Assembly: GCA_902596675.1 (NCBI GenBank) | Contig: CACJUO010000002.1 | Span: forward strand, 1-64,000 | Length of the DNA: 64,000 nt | Reading direction: 5' to 3' | Source of the DNA: an uncultured Pelagibacteraceae bacterium | GTDB taxonomy: Bacteria; Pseudomonadota; Alphaproteobacteria; Pelagibacterales; Pelagibacteraceae | Part shown: positions 59,821 through 64,000 of the stretch, in pieces | How the letters are laid out: each line of letters opens with the position of its first letter | How positions within the stretch are numbered: position 1 is the stretch's first letter | Position numbers and translations under genes: made by a program | The notes under the pieces: generated by a model | What the model saw: only the letters and a program-made list of their open reading frames with translations | Databases searched by the model: none | What the model was told of the DNA's origin: nothing

Positions 59821-59846
59821 GAGCCCGCTATGAAATTAGCGGGCTC
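59821..59846 (-). terminator. Perfect 10-bp GC-rich stem / 6-nt loop hairpin 3' of TRAP SBP gene
   Basis: GAGCCCGCTA-TGAAAT-TAGCGGGCTC; 12 nt after the SBP stop; only TTT follows on the minus strand. Confidence 0.75.
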
Positions 59847-59858
59847 GGAATTAAACGA

Positions 59859-60872
59859 TTAACCGTCTATTTTAGAAATTACTTCTCTTGCTCTTTTTAA
59901 AACAGCATCTCCATCAAGGCCTTTGCCTTTCATTTCTGCTAACCAGTCTGCTTCGATTGGAGCTAATATTTTTTTGTATTCAGCTAGAACTGAGTCTGAT
60001 GCAACAGTAATCTCATGACCAGGCGTGTTTTCAACCTGTACCTTCATTTTAGCATTCTGAGTATCAATAAGATTAGAAGCCCAGTCTCCGAACCACTGAC
60101 CTGAATGTTTATCAATACATCCTTTTGCTGCTGAAGAAAGGCCATTATACTTACCTTCATTCATTATTAATCCAAATGTTGCATTAGTAATGTTAACCTC
60201 TGTATGATATTTTGTTACATCGAATAATCTAAATGAACCAATAGCTGTATAAGGAAATGGAGTTCCATCTATAACACCTTTGTTTAGTGCTTCAGAAGTT
60301 CCGGGCGCTGGTACTTTCACTCCTGTTGCTCCTAAAGTTTTAAGTATAGTTCCAGCTATTTTGCTTGGTACTCTCATTTTTTTACCTTTGAAATCTGCAG
60401 GTTTGACTACTTTTGTATCCTTCATATGGATTTGATATCCAGGGTTGGAATGTAAACCTATAAGTTTAATTCCAGCCATTTCTTTATCAAGGTAACCTTC
60501 CTCATAAAGAGTGTTCAAAGCTCTAGATCCTGCTTTTGAAGTTTTTGTTAAAAATGGTAATTCAACAACAGAACTTAGTGGGAATTGACCACCAATGTAT
60601 CCTAATACTGTCCAAGAGATATCTGCTACACCTGATGTTACAATATCATATTGTTTAGGAGGACTTCCTAAAACTCCACCTGCATACATTTTTACATTTA
60701 AAGCACCATTTGAGCATTTATTTACCTTATCTGCCCAAGCAGCTAAAATCTTACTTGCTATGAATGCTTTTGGTGGTTCAAAAGTTGCCAACTTTAATTC
60801 AGTAGCAGAAGCTGAACTAATAATGCCTAAGGAAAAGATTCCTAAAACAATTCCAATTAATTTTTTTTTCAT
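59859..60872 (-). CDS. TRAP transporter solute-binding protein (DctP family)
   Basis: Signal peptide; ELKLATFEPPKAFIASKILAAWADKVNKCSNGALNVKMYAGGVLGSPPKQYDIVTSGVADISWTVLGY. Confidence 0.93.
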   Translation of the reverse strand: MKKKLIGIVLGIFSLGIISSASATELKLATFEPPKAFIASKILAAWADKVNKCSNGALNVKMYAGGVLGSPPKQYDIVTSGVADISWTVLGYIGGQFPLSSVVELPFLTKTSKAGSRALNTLYEEGYLDKEMAGIKLIGLHSNPGYQIHMKDTKVVKPADFKGKKMRVPSKIAGTILKTLGATGVKVPAPGTSEALNKGVIDGTPFPYTAIGSFRLFDVTKYHTEVNITNATFGLIMNEGKYNGLSSAAKGCIDKHSGQWFGDWASNLIDTQNAKMKVQVENTPGHEITVASDSVLAEYKKILAPIEADWLAEMKGKGLDGDAVLKRAREVISKIDG

Positions 60873-60920
60873 ATTAATTTCCCTCTGTTAAAAATAATTT
60901 AAGAAAGTCTATAGTGAAAT

Positions 60921-61772
60921 CTAGATGATTTCATCCTTAATTGTGTTAGATAAAATACCAATTTCAGTAATTTCTATCTCAACTTTATCACCAGGTTTCA
61001 TAAATATTGGCGGGTTTCTTTTAAAACCTACTCCTCCTGGAGTTCCAGTTACTAGAACATCTCCTGCTCTCCAAGCCATAGCTTTAGAAACATAAGAAAT
61101 TAAGATGGGTATATCAAATATGAGTTGGCTTAATTTTGCATTCTGCATGACCTCACCATTTAATCTAGTTTCAATAGTTAGATTTTTGTAATCTTTTATA
61201 TCTTCTGCTAAGACCATATGTGGACCGAAACTTCCTGTTTTTTCAAAGTTTTTCCCCATTCCAAATTGTCTTGTATGTCTTTGCCATTCTCTAACAGTAC
61301 TTTCGTTATAACAAGAATATCCAACTATGTGATTTAGTGCATCATCTGGTTTTATATGTTTTCCACCCTCACCCATAATTACCGCCATCTCGCCCTCAAA
61401 GTCTAAGCTTTGTGAGACAACTGGTCTTTGAATAGATTGCAAGTGTGCTGTCTGGCTTTCTGGAAATCTATGAAATATAACGGGATTTTCTTCTACTGTC
61501 CTATTAGTTTCTTTTACGTGTTCACTGTAATTTAAACCAACACATATAATTTTTCCTGGATTTGGTATTAATGGTAAATATTCAACATCTGAAACATTTA
61601 AATCTCCTGGATTATTTTTTGCATAATTTTTTGCTTCATGGATTCCTTTGTTTGAAATTAAATCTTTTAATGTGTTTGAATTAGAAATTTTTCCAGTCAA
61701 ATCTGTTATTTTATTATTGTTGATAATGCCAAATTTTTTTTGTCCGTTATGCGAAAAGGAAATAAATTTCAT
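60921..61772 (-). CDS. Fumarylacetoacetate hydrolase family protein
   Basis: IICVGLNYSEHVKETNR...FEGEMAVIMGEGGKHI...GYSCYNESTVREWQRH...GDVLVTGTPGGVGFKR. Confidence 0.93.
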   Translation of the reverse strand: MKFISFSHNGQKKFGIINNNKITDLTGKISNSNTLKDLISNKGIHEAKNYAKNNPGDLNVSDVEYLPLIPNPGKIICVGLNYSEHVKETNRTVEENPVIFHRFPESQTAHLQSIQRPVVSQSLDFEGEMAVIMGEGGKHIKPDDALNHIVGYSCYNESTVREWQRHTRQFGMGKNFEKTGSFGPHMVLAEDIKDYKNLTIETRLNGEVMQNAKLSQLIFDIPILISYVSKAMAWRAGDVLVTGTPGGVGFKRNPPIFMKPGDKVEIEITEIGILSNTIKDEII

Positions 61773-61839
61773 AAGTAATACTTTCTGTTTTTGGTACAGT
61801 TTATATGGTAATGTTTACAGAATTTGAAGCAACATTTTT

Positions 61840-62328
61840 ATGATTTCTAAAGTCAGTAGAGTTTTTGATTATTCAGCTATGGCTTCGGGTATTATATTAT
61901 TTTTATTAGCTGTATTAACTTTTTGTGATGTTTTTGGTAGACGTTTTTTAAACTCTCCAGTTACAGGCACAATTGAGCTAGTTGAGATAGGAATGGCTTT
62001 AGTTGCGTTTCTTGCTATGCCAAGAGCTTTTTTCTTAAATGCAAATGTATCAGCAGACTTTATTAATAATTTAAATTTAGGGATATTTAAAACTTATTTA
62101 GTGATTTTAAAGTTTATTTTAATGATATCAATAATGTCATTAATGGCATACTCGACAACTTTAACTTCTTACAAATTTATGAAAAATCAAAGAGTAACTA
62201 TCGATCTAGAACTTTATTTTTATCCATTTTATTTTATATGCTCTATTGGTATGTGGTTAAGTGTAGTTGCTATTCTAGTTTGGTTTGTAAAAACTCTTTT
62301 AGTAAATAATTTAGAGAAACAGGCTTAA
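61840..62328 (+). CDS. TRAP transporter small permease DctQ
   Basis: 4-TM; FCDVFGRRFLNSPVTGTIELVEIGMALVAFLAMPRAFFLNANVSADF. Confidence 0.9.
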   Translation: MISKVSRVFDYSAMASGIILFLLAVLTFCDVFGRRFLNSPVTGTIELVEIGMALVAFLAMPRAFFLNANVSADFINNLNLGIFKTYLVILKFILMISIMSLMAYSTTLTSYKFMKNQRVTIDLELYFYPFYFICSIGMWLSVVAILVWFVKTLLVNNLEKQA

Positions 62329-63638
62329 TGGGAATTGAGGCTGTAATTAACGGTGGCTTAGCTTTCGCTGCGGTCTTAATTTTAATGGTGTTGAACGTTC
62401 CAATAGGTATTGCAATGTTAGTAGTTGGCTTTACTGGTTTTGCAATGATATCAGGTTTTGATCCAGCGATATTTGTGCTAGGAACTGCACCATTCGACGC
62501 TGTATCTAAATATACATTATCGGTTTTACCACTCTTTGTTTTGATGGGAAATCTTGCAAATAGCTCTAATCTATCAAGAAATCTTTATGATGCTGCTTAT
62601 GCAGTTGTAGGTCATTATAAAGGCGGACTAGCAATGTCAACTGTAGGTGCCTGTGCTGGTTTTGGAATGATTTGTGGATCATCAATTGCTACAGCTGCTA
62701 CAATGTCTCAAATGGCCGGTCCAGAAATGAGAAGACATGGATATAGTGATGCTCTAATAAGCGGTTCTATTGCATCAGGTGGAACATTAGGGATTATTAT
62801 TCCTCCAAGTGTAATATTAGTCATATATGCATATTTAACAGAACAATCTGTTCAGGAACTTTTTTTTGCTGCATTAATTCCTGGGATAATTGCTGTTGTA
62901 CTTTATATGATTGCAATAAGGGTTTATCTTTTAATTTATCCGTCACAAGGTGGATACGGAGTTAAGATGCCATTAAAAGAGAGAATTTCTGCTCTATCAA
63001 AAGTTTTTCCTATTTTCTTAATTTTTGTAATCATGATGGGCGGACTTTACTTAGGTTTTTTTACAGCAACTGAAAGTGCAGCTGTAGGAGTAATATTAGT
63101 ATTAATTTTTATATTTTTTAGAGGTCAATTAAAATTAAATCTTTTAAAAGATGCGGTTTGGACGACTATCAAAACGGTTGGATCATTATATTTAATTGTA
63201 ATAGGAGCTAGTATATTTAATTATCTAATAACTGTTACGCAATTGCCTTTTGCGGTAGTTGATTTTATTAATTATCTTGAACTTACTCCGCTAGGGGTAA
63301 TTCTAGTAATTTGTGCAATATATTTAATTCTTGGAACTGTAATGGACTCGTTAGCAATGTTATTTTTAACTATTCCAGTTTTCTATCCAGTAATAGTTGA
63401 TGCAGGAATAGATCCTGTGTGGTTTGGAATATTTGCGGTAATTGTTGTTGAATTTGGATTAATTTCTCCCCCAGTTGGTATGAATTTATTTGTAATTAAA
63501 GGTGTTATGCAGAAAACACCCTTGCAAACTATTTGGTTTGGTACGCTTCCTTTTTTAATGACTGATGTAATTAGACTTGCATTAATTATAGCTTTTCCAG
63601 CTATATGTTTGTATTTGCCTAGTCTGATGACTCCGTAG
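62328..63638 (+). CDS. TRAP transporter large permease DctM
   Basis: LSVLPLFVLMGNLANSS...ISGSIASGGTLGIIIPPSVILVIYAYLTEQ...GLISPPVGMNLFVIKGV. Confidence 0.94.
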   Translation: MGIEAVINGGLAFAAVLILMVLNVPIGIAMLVVGFTGFAMISGFDPAIFVLGTAPFDAVSKYTLSVLPLFVLMGNLANSSNLSRNLYDAAYAVVGHYKGGLAMSTVGACAGFGMICGSSIATAATMSQMAGPEMRRHGYSDALISGSIASGGTLGIIIPPSVILVIYAYLTEQSVQELFFAALIPGIIAVVLYMIAIRVYLLIYPSQGGYGVKMPLKERISALSKVFPIFLIFVIMMGGLYLGFFTATESAAVGVILVLIFIFFRGQLKLNLLKDAVWTTIKTVGSLYLIVIGASIFNYLITVTQLPFAVVDFINYLELTPLGVILVICAIYLILGTVMDSLAMLFLTIPVFYPVIVDAGIDPVWFGIFAVIVVEFGLISPPVGMNLFVIKGVMQKTPLQTIWFGTLPFLMTDVIRLALIIAFPAICLYLPSLMTP

Positions 63639-63963
63639 AATTATTAAAATTTCGAAAATAATTAAAATAAATTAATCCAAAAATAGCTCCAACTAGGATC
63701 AATATATATTGATAAAACTTCAAAAGTACAAATACCACTGGTAAATCTTTTCCAGGGTTCTGAGCAATAAAATTTTCGGTGCCGTCTTTGTATAAGTCAA
63801 TCGGTCCAAAAGTTGCATATAGACCATAAATAAAAATATAAATACAAGGTAATATTGAAATTAATAAAAAAATTTTATTTTTTTTAATTAATTTTAATAA
63901 GTTTGCAGAGACACCGACTAAGACTAAACCAATTAAAGATAATATTAAAGGATTCATTACCAT
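63619..63963 (-). CDS. Hypothetical three-TM membrane protein
   Basis: 114 aa, three hydrophobic segments; convergent, overlaps dctM 3' end by about 20 bp. Confidence 0.5.
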   Translation of the reverse strand: MVMNPLILSLIGLVLVGVSANLLKLIKKNKIFLLISILPCIYIFIYGLYATFGPIDLYKDGTENFIAQNPGKDLPVVFVLLKFYQYILILVGAIFGLIYFNYFRNFNNSTESSD

Positions 63964-64000
63964 ACACCTATCATAATTCCATCTTCTTTGGTATAATCTC

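Noticed and set aside
1-64000. CRISPR arrays, transposases, prophage or restriction/defence genes
   Set aside because: No repeat-spacer periodicity and no ORF with such motifs seen.
1-64000. Riboswitches typical of this clade (glycine, SAM-type) and tRNA/rRNA genes
   Set aside because: No matching consensus or cloverleaf recognised in the short intergenic regions; covariance-model search (Infernal/tRNAscan) would be decisive.

Overview
AT-rich, tightly packed chromosomal window that looks like a streamlined marine alphaproteobacterium of the SAR11/Pelagibacterales type (judged from gene content, order and codon usage; no search was run). I see no rRNA, tRNA, CRISPR array or mobile element. 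Main content: a partial phytanoyl-CoA dioxygenase at the left edge; azlCD; a sfsA-map-purB-purC-purS-purQ-purL-bolA-grxD run; rpsD, trmJ-like, cimA, cysS, nadE, class II DAHP synthase, glmS and a GlmU C-terminal-domain-only gene; a prpD-prpB-prpC 2-methylcitrate set; nrdAB; a malonyl-CoA decarboxylase + TRAP + CoA-transferase locus; rpoZ with an acidic tail; a TctABC transporter next to a flavin amine oxidase; a polar amino-acid ABC transporter without a local ATPase; a SpeD-SpeE fusion; and a putative aromatic catabolism locus (FAD hydroxylase, extradiol dioxygenase, FAH-family hydrolase, BKACE, TRAP). The most interesting non-coding signal is that all four solute-binding-protein genes are followed 12-21 nt after the stop codon by a strong perfect or near-perfect stem-loop. 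In three of them the hairpin abuts or contains the start codon of the downstream membrane subunit. Other signals are a tandem NrdR-box-like pair 31 bp apart upstream of nrdA, a 14-bp perfect palindrome in the tctC/AbrB-type divergent promoter, and a hairpin over the TTG start of prpD.
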